Assembly: GCA_029553505.1 (NCBI GenBank)
Contig: JAKPKY010000069.1
Span: forward strand, 1 to 40,379
Source of the DNA: Planctomycetota bacterium
GTDB lineage: Bacteria; Planctomycetota; Phycisphaerae; SM23-33
Direction: 5' to 3'
DNA: 40,379 nt
In this document: in pieces, positions 1 through 10,068 of the stretch
Numbering within the stretch: the stretch's first letter is position 1
Layout: each line of letters begins with the position of its first letter
Notes under the pieces: model-generated
Told to the model about the DNA's origin: nothing
Databases searched by the model: none
What the model saw: the letters and a program-made list of their open reading frames with translations, nothing else
Translations under genes and position numbers: made by a program

Positions 1-1
1 G

Positions 2-292
2 CAGATCGCCGAGGCGGTTTCGCAGGCGCGCCAGGTCGATGCCGTCATCGTCGGAACGGTCAATGCCATCCTCCACCCCCAACAAGTCGAGTTGGTTCGC
101 AGGCTGGCGGACGTGGGCAAGCCTCTGGCGACCGTCGCGATCGAATCGCCATACGACGTGCTGGAATGTCCGCAGGGGATCGAAAGTGCTTGCACATTCG
201 GCGCCGCCAGCGACGCGATGATGGTTGCGGCGGAGGTGATTTTCGGCCGGGCCGAGGCGCGCGGCAAACCGCCCGTGGAACTGGCGCAATAA
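2..292 (+). CDS. Glycoside hydrolase family 3 enzyme, C-terminal part (partial)
   Basis: The frame is open from the window edge to a TAA at 290-292 and gives 96 residues. The sequence VDAVIVGTVNAILHPQQ, then VRRLADVGKPLATVAIESPY, is the pattern of the C-terminal alpha/beta sandwich domain of NagZ-type GH3 beta-N-acetylhexosaminidases (a VVGTYNA strand, a helix, then GKPVVVVALRSPYD). The catalytic barrel would lie upstream, outside the window. Family members release terminal GlcNAc or glucose units from glycans or peptidoglycan fragments. The gene ends 250 bp before a LacI-regulated surface-protein gene, so it may belong to the same sugar locus, but it is not obviously co-transcribed because a strong promoter lies between them. 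Substrate cannot be judged from this fragment. Confidence 0.72.
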   Translation, partial: QIAEAVSQARQVDAVIVGTVNAILHPQQVELVRRLADVGKPLATVAIESPYDVLECPQGIESACTFGAASDAMMVAAEVIFGRAEARGKPPVELAQ

Positions 293-406
293 GAGAAACG
301 CACACCATATTTGAAACCATAACCATCGTTCTTGCAAGAGATTACAAGGAAGACGCGGAAGGTTTTTTCCTTGTCGGATCGGGAGAAAGCTTTTCCGGGA
401 ATGCGA

Positions 407-434
407 TTGACAAAAAGGGGAAACGGGGTATACT
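407..434 (+). promoter_or_regulatory. Near-consensus sigma-70 promoter for the PEP-CTERM gene
   Basis: TTGACA at 407-412 and TATACT at 429-434 are separated by 16 bp. This is the best promoter match in the window. The expected start of transcription is near 441, leaving a leader of about 100 nt before the ATG at 542. A LacI-type operator lies immediately downstream at 446-459. Confidence 0.75.
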
Positions 435-445
435 GACACAAGAGG

Positions 446-459
446 TGTAAGCGGTTACA
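446..459. promoter_or_regulatory. LacI-family operator (TGTAAGCGGTTACA)
   Basis: TGTAAGCGGTTACA is a 14-bp near-perfect palindrome (12 of 14 positions symmetric) with the central CG typical of LacI/GalR-family operators and close to the cre-type consensus. It covers about +5 to +18 relative to the predicted start site, where binding would block transcription. A LacI-family gene begins 1.8 kb downstream, just after the gene this promoter drives. An imperfect half-site, GATTACAAG, at 340-348 resembles GGTTACAAG at 453-461 and could be an auxiliary site, but that is weak. Confidence 0.7.
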
Positions 460-541
460 AGATGTGAGAAAGCAAGACGGAGGAGTCTTGGTTTCTTTCA
501 GGCATTTCCGGTGAACTCTTGCGGCAAGAAGGAGAAAGGCA

Positions 542-2224
542 ATGACAACTCGTACCATCAGTTCCATTGTGCTTTGCATTGTGCTGGGACTCGCTGCCGC
601 GGCTCAGGCGGCGACGGATACGGTCTATTACTGGGACAAGAATGCTTCCGGCAACTGGAGTGACTACCAGGACAGCACCGTGGTGCCGGCTGACACGACC
701 GGATGGTCGGACATCACCTCCGACGGCATCGGAGACATTCCGGACGACTTGAACTTGAGCGACGGCGTCAACGCCATCGCTCGCTTTGCACCCATGACTG
801 GCAGAACCATTACACTGGACAGCAGCCGGACGGTCGCCTGTGTCTGGTTCAACTGGAATGGTACGACGGGCGCCACCGCCTCCGGTGGCATGACGCTCAA
901 TTCCAGCGGCGGCAGCATTCTGACGCTGGCCAGAGAGGGTGGAACTCCTGAGATCCACATCGGCTACCGGTACACCTCCGGTAACTACAACATTGGCATG
1001 ACCATCAATACCGTCCTCGCCGGAACCCAGGGTTTCACGATCGGAAGCCCGAGCACGGACTCGTACGGCGGATTCGGATTGGTCCTTGGCGCCGCCAACA
1101 CCGTCAGCGGAACGGTTTCCGGCGGCAGGCGGCTGACCCTGACGAATGTCGCGGCGCTTCGTTACGCGACTCGCAATTTCGGCACCAGCACGTTCGGTTT
1201 AAGAAACGATACCGATAACGCGACATTCGTGCTGGGCGAAGGCGCTTCTTACGGTCTGACACAGTCGACCACCAACGCGACGGTCACCATCAACGTCGAT
1301 CAGGCCACGGCGGCCGGGGACACCGGACATACGCTGAAACTCGATGCGGACTATTACACCGATTCGGGTAACGGCGACAAGACGTGGAACATTACCGGCG
1401 GCAACGACTACAAGTTTGAGATGATGGGGACGATGACCAATGCCCACGCGACAGCGGCTTTGGTCGTCAACGCCAACTCGGCGAACACGAAGCTGTCGGG
1501 CGACATTGCCGTTGGCAACGGCGGCATGAAGCTGGGCGGACTGGCGGCGACCGGCGTGAACGAAGTCAGCGGCATCATGAGCGGCGACGGCGGCGTGACG
1601 AAGTCCGGCGACTCGACGTGGAAGCTCTCCGGCAACAACACCTACACGGGCGCGACCACGATTTCCGACGGCACGCTGCTGGTGACCGGCACGACGTCCG
1701 GGCAGGGCGACTTCGGGTTCGGGACGCTGTCGGCCGACGCCACCCTGGGCGGAACGGGCACGATCGGACTGGCGGCCGACAAGAACCTGACGGTTGTGGG
1801 CGTTTCGGACGACGCCAAGGCGATCGTCGCGCCCGGCGCCAGCGTCGGCACGTTGAACGTCAGCACCAGCGGGACCGGCACGACCACCTTCGGCGACTAC
1901 AGCGTGTTGAGCATCGAGCTGACCGACGATACGGTCGATCTTCTGTCGGTCGGCGCGCTGGACCTGTCCAGCACGTTGGACACGCTGCAACTGACGGTGA
2001 CGGGAACGCAGACCCAGATGCGGTACGTCTTCGTGCAGTACACCGGCTCGCTGAACAGCGAGACCTTCGACCTGAGCGACTTCTCGGGCCTGCCGGTCGG
2101 CGCGTCGATCGATTACGGCACGGCCGGGGAAATCGCGGTGGTTCTGATTCCCGAGCCGGCCACGCTGACGTTGCTGGGATTGGGCGCGTGCGGGGTCTTG
2201 CTGCGTCGTCGTCGGAACCGGTAG
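542..2224 (+). CDS. PEP-CTERM surface protein with autotransporter-type beta-strand repeat
   Basis: The 560-residue protein starts with a signal peptide (about residues 1-24, ending AAAQAA). It continues as a low-charge, Gly/Thr/Ser/Asn-rich beta-helix-like region. Around residues 350-385 is an autotransporter-associated strand repeat (GVTKSGDSTWKLSGNNTYTG, then ATTISDGTLLV). The C-terminus is a PEP-CTERM sorting signal: IPEPATL, a hydrophobic stretch, then RRRRNR. In known systems an exosortase cuts this tail during export, and such proteins usually end up in extracellular matrix or on the cell surface; no exosortase is in this window. The start has GGAG at 531-534. Promoter and LacI-type operator lie directly upstream, so expression is probably sugar-controlled. 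A glycan-binding or adhesin role is inference. Confidence 0.88.
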   Translation: MTTRTISSIVLCIVLGLAAAAQAATDTVYYWDKNASGNWSDYQDSTVVPADTTGWSDITSDGIGDIPDDLNLSDGVNAIARFAPMTGRTITLDSSRTVACVWFNWNGTTGATASGGMTLNSSGGSILTLAREGGTPEIHIGYRYTSGNYNIGMTINTVLAGTQGFTIGSPSTDSYGGFGLVLGAANTVSGTVSGGRRLTLTNVAALRYATRNFGTSTFGLRNDTDNATFVLGEGASYGLTQSTTNATVTINVDQATAAGDTGHTLKLDADYYTDSGNGDKTWNITGGNDYKFEMMGTMTNAHATAALVVNANSANTKLSGDIAVGNGGMKLGGLAATGVNEVSGIMSGDGGVTKSGDSTWKLSGNNTYTGATTISDGTLLVTGTTSGQGDFGFGTLSADATLGGTGTIGLAADKNLTVVGVSDDAKAIVAPGASVGTLNVSTSGTGTTTFGDYSVLSIELTDDTVDLLSVGALDLSSTLDTLQLTVTGTQTQMRYVFVQYTGSLNSETFDLSDFSGLPVGASIDYGTAGEIAVVLIPEPATLTLLGLGACGVLLRRRRNR

Positions 2225-2290
2225 AATCGGATTCCTTGGATCGGACAATCGGCGGGCCGGAATCCCCGGCCCGCCGGTTGGAGCACCACG

Positions 2291-3346
2291 ATGGGCGATG
2301 AATCCAAAACCACGTCGCAGGGGTTTCGCTCTGCCACGATCTACGAGGTGGCCAAGCGGGCCGGGGTGTCGGCCGCCACGGTTTCCCGCGTCCTCAGCGG
2401 CGCCACGAAAGGCACCTGGAAACGGACCGCGCGGCGCATCGACGAGATCCGGCGGATCGCGGCGGAACTCGGATACGAGCCCAGCTGGAAGGCCCGCGCG
2501 CTGGCCAGGGGGCGAACCGGAACGATCTGCCTGCTGCATCGCTGCGAAAGCCCGCTGCTGATTTCCGAATTCTGGCAGGGGATCATCGCGCAGGTGTATT
2601 CGGCCCTGGAAGGGGTGAAGCTGGACGTGCAGCTTCTGTTCTTCCCGGACGCGCTCGAAAGCCTCCAGGCCAACCGGCGCAAGCTGATGGATCAGCGGTT
2701 CGACGGATGCATCGTCCTGGAGCGGATCGACCCGGACCTGGACGCGGTGCTGCGCGAAAGCGCCATGCCGGTGGTGCTGCTCAACGGGGCGGAGAAAGGC
2801 TGGCCGAAGGTCCGCCCGGACGATTTCGGCGGCGCGGTCAAGGCCACGGAGCACCTGATCGCGCTGGGGCACCGTCGCCTGGCGTTTCTCAGCCAGCCGA
2901 TCGTCGGGGAAGGTCACTTCAGCTTCTGGGCCCGCATGGAAGGGGTGCAGCACGCCCTGAAGCAGGCCGGTCTGGAACCTCCGACGATGTTCCAGAGCGA
3001 TCCCGCCGAGGTCGTCGCCCGGATGTTCTCCCCGGAGTGCGAATCCCGCCCGACGGCGCTGGTGGTCTACCACACCCAGTGGGCGATCCGGTGCCTTCAG
3101 GCGCTCTGGCGGCGCGGGCTGCGAGTTCCGCAGGACGTCAGCGTGGTGACATTCGACGACGTGATCTCGGCCCGCATCAGCATTCCCCCGCTGACGACGG
3201 TGGACGTGCCTGGCGGGCAGATGGCCCGAAAGGCGACCGACCTGCTTCTGGAACTCATGGAGAAGCCGACGGTCGCGCATGAATCCGACGTGGTCCTTCC
3301 GGAACGACTGATTGTCCGGGAATCGACGGCGGTTGCGCCCCATTGA
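2291..3346 (+). CDS. LacI/GalR-family transcriptional regulator
   Basis: The 351-residue protein has an N-terminal helix-turn-helix (TIYEVAKRAGVSAATVSRVL, about residues 17-36) followed by the recognition of a hinge region (ELGYEPSWKARALARGRTG). The rest is a periplasmic-binding-protein-like effector domain, including LVVYHTQWAIRCLQAL and VSVVTFDDVISARISIPPLT near the C-terminus, the usual LacI pattern. Length is normal for the family. An effector sugar would change its DNA affinity. The predicted operator at 446-459 has the expected LacI-type symmetry and lies before the preceding gene, so this is most likely the local repressor. It follows the PEP-CTERM gene by 66 bp and may be co-transcribed with it, giving feedback. 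GGAG precedes the ATG. Confidence 0.93.
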   Translation: MGDESKTTSQGFRSATIYEVAKRAGVSAATVSRVLSGATKGTWKRTARRIDEIRRIAAELGYEPSWKARALARGRTGTICLLHRCESPLLISEFWQGIIAQVYSALEGVKLDVQLLFFPDALESLQANRRKLMDQRFDGCIVLERIDPDLDAVLRESAMPVVLLNGAEKGWPKVRPDDFGGAVKATEHLIALGHRRLAFLSQPIVGEGHFSFWARMEGVQHALKQAGLEPPTMFQSDPAEVVARMFSPECESRPTALVVYHTQWAIRCLQALWRRGLRVPQDVSVVTFDDVISARISIPPLTTVDVPGGQMARKATDLLLELMEKPTVAHESDVVLPERLIVRESTAVAPH

Positions 3347-3415
3347 TGCCGGGGAAGGCGAGCCGCCCGTAGGGATCAGGATGCCCGACGTGTTGCAGAC
3401 CCAACTGTCTGCCTT

Positions 3416-3447
3416 GCCCGGCAGGAGGGGGCTTCTTCCTGCCCGGC
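3416..3447 (+). terminator. Stem-loop after the LacI gene, possible terminator
   Basis: The arms GCCCGGCAGGA (3416-3426) and TCCTGCCCGGC (3437-3447) pair with one mismatch around a 10-nt loop. The only T-rich stretch is TTGTTTT some 20 nt downstream, so classical intrinsic termination is doubtful. It could instead stabilise mRNA ends or separate the regulator from the next genes. Confidence 0.3.
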
Positions 3448-3508
3448 GATGGATCCAGCCTGGTTGTTTTCCTGAATGACCTCACCCCAGCTTGAGAAGG
3501 AAAAAAAG

Positions 3509-4792
3509 ATGAAAACGCTTACGAAACGATTCCTGCCGGCCATGGCGGTTCTGGCCCTGACCGGTTCGTCCCTGTGGGCGCAGGTCTCCATCGAGACCCA
3601 GGAGCAGGAAGCGCGGATCACGCTGAAGGGAAAGAATTCCGGCATCACGCTGGAAGGGCTGGAAATCTCGTCCGGCGCCAAGTTCCTTGCGTTTGGCGGG
3701 CAATCCGCCACCACCTCGCAAACCCTCACCTGCGAGATTTCCGCCAAGACGGAGTGGACGCCGTTCAGCATTCGGTTCAAGCCCGACAAGAGTGGAAAGG
3801 TCCTGATTTACCTGCGTGGGTCCTGGCACAAGGAAGCGGCGATCTGGGTCCTGTTCGACGGCTTGGAAGCCAAGGGCGCCTGGCTGGGCAACGGGAGCTT
3901 TGAAGAAGGCGACGCCGCGCCGGCGTACTGGTCGTTCGTCAAGCCGTCGGCCGGCGCGCAGGGGCTGGTCGTGAAGGACGAGGGCGTCGCCAAGGACGGA
4001 AAGGCGTGCTTGCAGGTCTGGCATGACGCGCCGGCGGTGCAGAATCTCAAGGTGACCGGCGGGACGGAAGTGACGCTGACGGGGTACGTGCGGTTCGTGG
4101 CGGCGGCGGAGAAGTCCGCCAGCGCCGCGCCGAAAGCGACGGGCGGCGCTGCTGCCGCCACCGCGCCCGCCAGCGCGCCGGCTCCGGCGACGGCGCCGGC
4201 CTCGAAGGCGCCAGACGCGAAAACTCCCGCCACCCAACCCGCCAAAGCCGCGCCCGCCGCCGCCGACAGCCCGACCAGGCTCCGCATCCAGCTCAAGGGC
4301 GGCAAGGAGGGGATCACCCTGGAAGCGCTGGAGGTTTCCGGCGGCGGGACGTTCGTCGCCGCGGGTGACAAGAAGGATCAATCCGGGCAAACCCTCACCG
4401 GCGAGCTGGCCGTGCGGAACGACCAGTGGACGCCGTTCACGTTCCGATTCAAGCCCGACAAGAGTGGAAAGGTGCTGCTGTACTACCGCAGCAATTCCAC
4501 CGGGGGCAAGAAGGTCTGGGTGCTCTACGACGGCCTGGAGGCCAAGGGCGCCTGGCTGGGCAACGGCGGGTTCGAGGACCTTTCCGACGGAGGGATTCCG
4601 ACGTACTGGTCCCTGCCGAAGTACAAGGAAGAGCAGGCCCAGGTGGTCAAGGACAAGTCCGTCGCCAAGGACGGAGAGGCGTGCCTGAAGGTCTGGCACA
4701 ACTGCCCGGGGATCCAGAGCCTGAAGGTGACCGGCGGGACGGAGGTGACGCTGACCGGCTACGCCCGGCTTCTCGAGGTGACGGATCAGTAA
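3509..4792 (+). CDS. Secreted protein with two copies of a beta-rich carbohydrate-binding-like module
   Basis: The ATG at 3509 was chosen because AGAAGGA sits just upstream and a signal peptide follows at once (MKTLTKRFLPAMAVLALTGS, cut near LWAQ). The mature 427-residue protein is two homologous modules of about 160 residues joined by an Ala/Pro linker (about residues 205-255). Each has WTPF..RFKPDKSGKVL, then V.(F/Y)DGLEAKGAWLGNG, (G)FE, YWS, an A(K)DG.ACL.VWH motif and VTGGTEVTLTGY. The pattern N-G-F-E followed by W and a final set of strands is like carbohydrate-binding jelly-roll modules found beside glycosidases. No catalytic domain is visible. The neighbouring GH2-like enzyme ends in a third copy, so the two products probably bind the same ligand or surface. 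The exact ligand is unknown. Confidence 0.72.
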   Translation: MKTLTKRFLPAMAVLALTGSSLWAQVSIETQEQEARITLKGKNSGITLEGLEISSGAKFLAFGGQSATTSQTLTCEISAKTEWTPFSIRFKPDKSGKVLIYLRGSWHKEAAIWVLFDGLEAKGAWLGNGSFEEGDAAPAYWSFVKPSAGAQGLVVKDEGVAKDGKACLQVWHDAPAVQNLKVTGGTEVTLTGYVRFVAAAEKSASAAPKATGGAAAATAPASAPAPATAPASKAPDAKTPATQPAKAAPAAADSPTRLRIQLKGGKEGITLEALEVSGGGTFVAAGDKKDQSGQTLTGELAVRNDQWTPFTFRFKPDKSGKVLLYYRSNSTGGKKVWVLYDGLEAKGAWLGNGGFEDLSDGGIPTYWSLPKYKEEQAQVVKDKSVAKDGEACLKVWHNCPGIQSLKVTGGTEVTLTGYARLLEVTDQ

Positions 4793-4918
4793 GCCTGCGG
4801 CACGGCAGGGAGTCGGAATGCGAGTCTGACGTCAAGCCGGCCCGGCGGAACGGGGATGCTTGCAGAACGCATGGTTTTCTCCGAAACATACGGAAGTGCC
4901 TGGATAAAGGAAACATCG

Positions 4919-7900
4919 ATGTCCCGACTGTCGCGCGTCGTCCTGGTGATGGTGGTCTTTGGCTTGTGGAACTCCCCGGCGCGGGCCCAGGCGCCGGTCA
5001 GCGAGCCGATCGACCTTTCCGCAGCCGCCAATCGCGGATTCGCCGACGAGACCGCCTGGGACGGACAGGGCGGGTGGACCGACGAGGGGCCCAACAACGA
5101 CCTGGGCAGCCTCGAACCGGGCGAAAAGGTGTTCTCGGGCGTGCGGTTCCGGGTGATCGACCCCGCCGCCAACGGCGGCAAAAGCTGCGTGGTGCTGATG
5201 GATCCAGGGTACGAGCGCCGCGGGAAGAAGTTCGTCAAGCCGCAGGCGAGCGCCTCGATTGCCATGAACGGCCAGCGCTACCGGTTCCTCTACCTGCTGC
5301 ACGCGATGGGTTGGGCGCCCGACGACGAGCTGGTCATCGGGCGAATGATCCTCCACTTCGCCGACGGCACGAGCGAGACCGTCGAGGTGCGCTCGACGGT
5401 GGACGTGACCAACTGGCACAAACCCCAGGCGTTGCGCAATGCCGCGCCCGTCTGGACGGGGCGGAACCGCACGTCGGACATCGGCCTGTTCCTGTCGAAA
5501 TTCGCCGTGCCCGACAAGCCGATCCAGCGCCTGGAACTGAAGGTCGCCGAACGGGCCTGGGGCATCGTGGCGATCTCGGGCAGCCGGGACGACATTGCCA
5601 TGCCGGCCTACGAGGCCGTGTCGTTCGACTTCTCCTTTCCGGCGATGAAGAAGGACTATCCCGCCGTCACGTGGGCGCCGAAGATCCTCGAGGCGATGAA
5701 GGACGTTGCGCCTCTCGAGCCCCGCGTCGGCGCGCAGGACGGTTTGGCGAAGGCCTGGCTGCACGGGCAGTGGAAAATCCTGCCCGTCCTGAATCCGTCC
5801 TCGCAGCAGCCCAGGGAAATCACCAAGGCGGAGCTGTTCGTCCCGTCGTTCTTCGGGGCGTCCAAGGACTACCAGCGGGCCGCCTACGCGCCCCAGCCGG
5901 CGGCCTGGTCCAAGGCGACGCAGGTGTGGTACTCGGCCAACGTGCGCGTGCCCGAGGCCCTGAAAGGCTCGCCGGTGATGCTGCACTTCGACGGGGTGGA
6001 TTTCCTGGGCGCCGTCTTCGCCGACGGGCAACTGCTCAAGATACACACCTCGCGGTTCAATGGATTCGACGTGGAGCTGCCGGAGTCGGTCCAGGCGGGA
6101 AAGACGGTCAACCTCTCGGTGTTCTGCCTGAAGATCGGCGAGGCCATCCGCAACCAGAAGTGCCCGTTCATGCAGGGCACGAAGGGCGGGTATGAACTCG
6201 GCGGAATCAACGCGCCGGTGTACCTGTATGCGGGCACGCCGCTGGGGCTGAACCGGCTGAAGATCGAAACCTCGGTTGCCCGGAAGCAGATTTCATTCAC
6301 CGTCGCGGCGGGGCGCGTCCGGCAGGGCTATCGGGTCCAGCCGGTGATTACGGACTACGAGGGGCGCCCGGTCGAGGCGCCCGCGCTGGAGGCCAAGCCG
6401 GCGGCCGCGTCGATGCAGTGGTCGGCCGACTGGCCCAACCCGCGCCTCTGGTCGCAGGACGATCCGTACCTGTACCGCTTGAGCCTGAACGTGCTGGACG
6501 AGGCGGGCAACGTCGTCGGAACGCACCCGCAGCATTTCGGATTCCGCGAGGTCAGCCTCCGCGGAAACGAGCTGTGCCTCAACGGCGTGCCGGCGCGGAT
6601 GTTCGGCGTGTCGTGCAACCACCAGACGGTTGACTCCTGGGCCCGTACGGACGAGGAGTACAACTACCGCCTGTTCCGCGCCTACCGGGAGCACTTCGGC
6701 GTCAACGCCGCCCGCTTCCACCACATGCCGATCTATCCGGCGCAGCTCCGCGCCGCCGACCGCGCCGGGCTGCTGACGATCAACCAGAGCGGCCTGTGGA
6801 CCTTCGGGCGGTTCGCCAACTACCGCGCGAAGGACGAGTTCCTGCGGAACATGAAGACGGAACTGGCTGAGTGGGTCTGGCGCGACGTCAACTCGCCCGC
6901 CACGATGATCTGGGACGTGGAGAACGAATACGTCTCCGGAAGCCCGGAATGGCAGGACGTCTGGCTGAAGCTGGACGAGATCGTCAAGACCGTCGACACC
7001 ACGCGCCCGACCGAGCATTCCGGCGCGGGCCCGTATCTCAGGAAGCCCCAGCCGATCATGCATTACCACTGCCGCGAGAACTACGACGAAGTGTTCGAGA
7101 AGATGGATACCGGCAAATGGCCGGTGACGATCTTCGGCGAATACTGGATCGGAACGCGCGGGGGAAAGAGCGTCCTGACGCTGCCGCGCGAGACGTTCAC
7201 CGTCGAGCAGTTCGACCGCCTCTGGCTGCGGTGCCTGGAGGAGAAGGTCGTGCTCCAGCGCATCCACGGGGCGGCGGGCATGTTCCCGTTCTTCCAGATC
7301 GAGAACGGCACGCGGGTGGGCGACCTGGACATTCCCGCCAACGCGAAGTTCGACGCGTCCTCGTTCAACCCCATCCGGATCACCGACCGGCACGAGCTGA
7401 ACACGCTGCGGGAGATCGAACCCCAGATCAATCCGCTGTTCTCCGAGACGTGCCGGCGGATGTACGCGCCGGTGGCGGGGCTGTGGCGGGAGCGGTCGCA
7501 CAGCTTCGAGGCGGGCAAGCCCGCCCGGCGGACGCTCTACCTGGCCAATGACACCATGAGCCCGAAACGCCTCAGCGTGTCGGTGACGCTCAAGATCGCC
7601 GGGCAGGAACAGACCGCCCTGACGCTGGACGAGACGTTCGCGCCCGGACAGACGCGCGACGTCGAGGTGACCATCCCCGCCTGCCAGACGCCCGGGCGCG
7701 GCGAGCTGGTCGTCACGATCGGCTACGACGGCGGGAAGTTCGTCAACGCCAAGCCGGCGCAGGTGATCGCGGTCCCGGCCGAGGGCAAGGGGCGGACCGT
7801 CCGCGTCTACGGCGGGGGCGAGGCGCTGGCCGGGGCGCTCCAGGCGGCCGGCTGGCAGGTCACGCCGGTGCGCGACATCGCCGCGGGCGACAGCGTGCTG

Positions 7901-10027
7901 GTGATCGGCGAGAACGCACTGACGCCGGCCGACAGCGTGCCAGTCCAGGACGTGCTGCGGGCCAAGGGGCAGCGGGTGCTCGTGCTGGCCCAGAAGAACG
8001 TTTCCTTCGAGGACACGCTCGGGCTGGCCTTCAACACCCCCGGGGCGCGGGAGTACAGCTTCTTCGCCTCCGCACACAACCGCGCGCTGCTCAAGGGGCA
8101 ATCGCCCGATTACGACTATCCCGGCGGGTACGGGCGGTCCTACAACGGAACCTACACCCTGCCGCTGCCCGGCGCGCTGATGCCGCCGGCCGTCGAACGC
8201 CTCTTCGCCGGCACGCGCTTTGAAGACATGCCCTGCGTCCGGTACGAGCTGCCCGAAGGAAACGCCATCTTCTGCCAGCTCAACCTCCAGGCGAACTTCG
8301 AGACCGACGCCCGCTCCCGCGCGCTGCTGGGAGAGTTGCTGCACCTGCTGGACGACAAACCCACCCGCAAGGAAGGCGCCCTCTACGTCCGCAACGAGAA
8401 GTTCCGCGAGGCGCTGGCCGGGCGGGGATTCGCCGTCGCCGACAAGCCGGAAGGGGCGGCGCTGGCCGTCGTCGAGGAACGCGAGTATCTCCAGTCGCCC
8501 GCGCTCCAGCAGGCGGCAAACGTCCTGGTGTTCAACGTCTCCGGGCGCGAAGCGATCGACGGGCGCGCCGTGCGGCGCTCGCCGACCAGGCACTTCACGA
8601 CGTTCCTGGTCTCCCCGACCGTCCCGGGCCTGTGGGACCTGACCACCGGCACGTTCCACGAGATCATGGAGGCCGGAAAGTTCGGCCATTCCATCAACCC
8701 GCCGGTGCTCCCGCAGTTGAAGATGGATCGCAGCGCCCCGGCCGTCGTGGGCAAGACCGCTTCCGTCAACTACGACGTGTTCGAGCCGAACAATTACCGC
8801 GCGGTGGCGTGTTTCTACGAGGATGGCGGAAAGCGGCGCTGGATCACCGGCTTCGACGATTCGCAGAACCTGGTTCCGGCGATGGCGCTTTCGATCGCGC
8901 GGGAGATGTCGCTGGCGTTCAGCCGCCGCGCGGCGCACCGCATTTACACCGTCGCGACGGCCCGCGAGGTGGAGATCGACGGGAACCTCCAGGACTGGAC
9001 GTACGAGGGCGACGTGAACCTGCGCAACTGGGCCCGCGCCCTGCCCCTGATGTTCGGCGAGGGCCCGTCCCTGGGCATCCTCTACGCGATGGCGGACAAG
9101 GAGACCTTCTACCTGGCGTTCGCCGCCAACGAAAAGACGCTCTCGGCCGGCGGCGACGACTCGCTGACGTTGACGATGGGCGAGAACCGCATCGAGCTGA
9201 CTCGCCAGCCCGACGGAAAGGCGGCGCTGACGCTCAACGGGAAGCCCGTGCCCGAGGCCCGGGTCGCCTGGGCGGCGCTGAGCGAGCCCTTCGGCGACGC
9301 CGGGACCCGCGCGGCGGCCCTGACGCCCGGCGTGGCGATCGAGGCGTGCCTCCCCCGCGCCAGGCTGTCGCTCGGTTCGGCGATGAAGTCGCGGATCGCG
9401 ATCCGCAGCGGCGGGAAGACGTACTCCTATCCGCAGGCAGAAAACGGCGACGAGAAGGAAGCCTACTTCACCATGAAGATGGACGGCGCCGCCAAGAAGT
9501 GGGACGCCCGCGTCGACATCAGCAGCCGGGACCGCAAGGTGCCCCTGGAGCCCATCGGCGCCACGCCGGGAACGTCCTTCGGGCACCCGACGTGGGGACA
9601 GGGCGATGCCAGGAATTACTCCCTCGTCGGGCAGTGGAAGGTCGGGCCTGTGGACTGGGAGACCACGACGATGCGGTTCCGCGCCAAGGCCGACGGCGAA
9701 ATCCGCCTGACGCTCCGCAGCCAGTACAAGACGGTCAACGGCAAGCCGCTGGCGGTCTGGATTTTCTACGACCGCATCGAGGCCAAGGGCATGACCGTCG
9801 CCAACGGCGACTTTGAAAAGGCTTCGGGCGACCAGCCGGTCGGCTGGCAGCTGTGGTCCGGCGCGGAAAGCGGAAAGGCGCAATACCTGCGGGACGGCAC
9901 GGCCCTGTCGGGCCAGGCGTGCGTGAAGCTCTGGCACAACACGCCAGCCGTCCAGAACCTCACCGTCAAGAAGGACCAGGAGATCGCGCTGACGGTCTCC
10001 GCCAAACTCGCGGAGGCTCCCGAGTGA
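4919..10027 (+). CDS. Large secreted GH2-like glycosidase with DOMON/CBM9-like and shared C-terminal module
   Basis: The ATG at 4919 follows AAAGGA and opens a signal peptide ([25 protein letters not shown]), giving 1702 residues. An N-terminal region is followed by a galactose-binding-like jelly roll and an Ig-like part typical of GH2. A TIM barrel begins near residue 560 (GVSCNHQ). Likely acid/base is E670 in WDVENEY and likely nucleophile E741 in FGEYWIG. After the barrel come beta domains and a flavodoxin/amidotransferase-like stretch. About residues 1345-1500 (EIDGNLQDW and following) resemble CBM9/DOMON carbohydrate-binding domains. The last 140 residues repeat the module of the preceding gene ([25 protein letters not shown]). 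GH2 enzymes hydrolyse beta-galactosides, mannosides or glucuronides; the substrate here cannot be fixed. The length is far above ordinary GH2. Confidence 0.82.
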   Translation: MSRLSRVVLVMVVFGLWNSPARAQAPVSEPIDLSAAANRGFADETAWDGQGGWTDEGPNNDLGSLEPGEKVFSGVRFRVIDPAANGGKSCVVLMDPGYERRGKKFVKPQASASIAMNGQRYRFLYLLHAMGWAPDDELVIGRMILHFADGTSETVEVRSTVDVTNWHKPQALRNAAPVWTGRNRTSDIGLFLSKFAVPDKPIQRLELKVAERAWGIVAISGSRDDIAMPAYEAVSFDFSFPAMKKDYPAVTWAPKILEAMKDVAPLEPRVGAQDGLAKAWLHGQWKILPVLNPSSQQPREITKAELFVPSFFGASKDYQRAAYAPQPAAWSKATQVWYSANVRVPEALKGSPVMLHFDGVDFLGAVFADGQLLKIHTSRFNGFDVELPESVQAGKTVNLSVFCLKIGEAIRNQKCPFMQGTKGGYELGGINAPVYLYAGTPLGLNRLKIETSVARKQISFTVAAGRVRQGYRVQPVITDYEGRPVEAPALEAKPAAASMQWSADWPNPRLWSQDDPYLYRLSLNVLDEAGNVVGTHPQHFGFREVSLRGNELCLNGVPARMFGVSCNHQTVDSWARTDEEYNYRLFRAYREHFGVNAARFHHMPIYPAQLRAADRAGLLTINQSGLWTFGRFANYRAKDEFLRNMKTELAEWVWRDVNSPATMIWDVENEYVSGSPEWQDVWLKLDEIVKTVDTTRPTEHSGAGPYLRKPQPIMHYHCRENYDEVFEKMDTGKWPVTIFGEYWIGTRGGKSVLTLPRETFTVEQFDRLWLRCLEEKVVLQRIHGAAGMFPFFQIENGTRVGDLDIPANAKFDASSFNPIRITDRHELNTLREIEPQINPLFSETCRRMYAPVAGLWRERSHSFEAGKPARRTLYLANDTMSPKRLSVSVTLKIAGQEQTALTLDETFAPGQTRDVEVTIPACQTPGRGELVVTIGYDGGKFVNAKPAQVIAVPAEGKGRTVRVYGGGEALAGALQAAGWQVTPVRDIAAGDSVLVIGENALTPADSVPVQDVLRAKGQRVLVLAQKNVSFEDTLGLAFNTPGAREYSFFASAHNRALLKGQSPDYDYPGGYGRSYNGTYTLPLPGALMPPAVERLFAGTRFEDMPCVRYELPEGNAIFCQLNLQANFETDARSRALLGELLHLLDDKPTRKEGALYVRNEKFREALAGRGFAVADKPEGAALAVVEEREYLQSPALQQAANVLVFNVSGREAIDGRAVRRSPTRHFTTFLVSPTVPGLWDLTTGTFHEIMEAGKFGHSINPPVLPQLKMDRSAPAVVGKTASVNYDVFEPNNYRAVACFYEDGGKRRWITGFDDSQNLVPAMALSIAREMSLAFSRRAAHRIYTVATAREVEIDGNLQDWTYEGDVNLRNWARALPLMFGEGPSLGILYAMADKETFYLAFAANEKTLSAGGDDSLTLTMGENRIELTRQPDGKAALTLNGKPVPEARVAWAALSEPFGDAGTRAAALTPGVAIEACLPRARLSLGSAMKSRIAIRSGGKTYSYPQAENGDEKEAYFTMKMDGAAKKWDARVDISSRDRKVPLEPIGATPGTSFGHPTWGQGDARNYSLVGQWKVGPVDWETTTMRFRAKADGEIRLTLRSQYKTVNGKPLAVWIFYDRIEAKGMTVANGDFEKASGDQPVGWQLWSGAESGKAQYLRDGTALSGQACVKLWHNTPAVQNLTVKKDQEIALTVSAKLAEAPE

Positions 10028-10068
10028 CGCTCCGGCCGAACCTCGGGACAGCGGGAAGGAGTCGTGCC

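Noticed and set aside
1199-3343. Long minus-strand open frame (about 700 codons) opposite the PEP-CTERM and LacI genes
   Set aside because: Arg/His/Gln-rich product without known motifs, a by-product of high GC in the real plus-strand genes.
6293-9937. Very long minus-strand open frame opposite the GH2 gene
   Set aside because: No motifs, biased composition; mirrors the codon pattern of the real gene. Length alone is not evidence at this GC.
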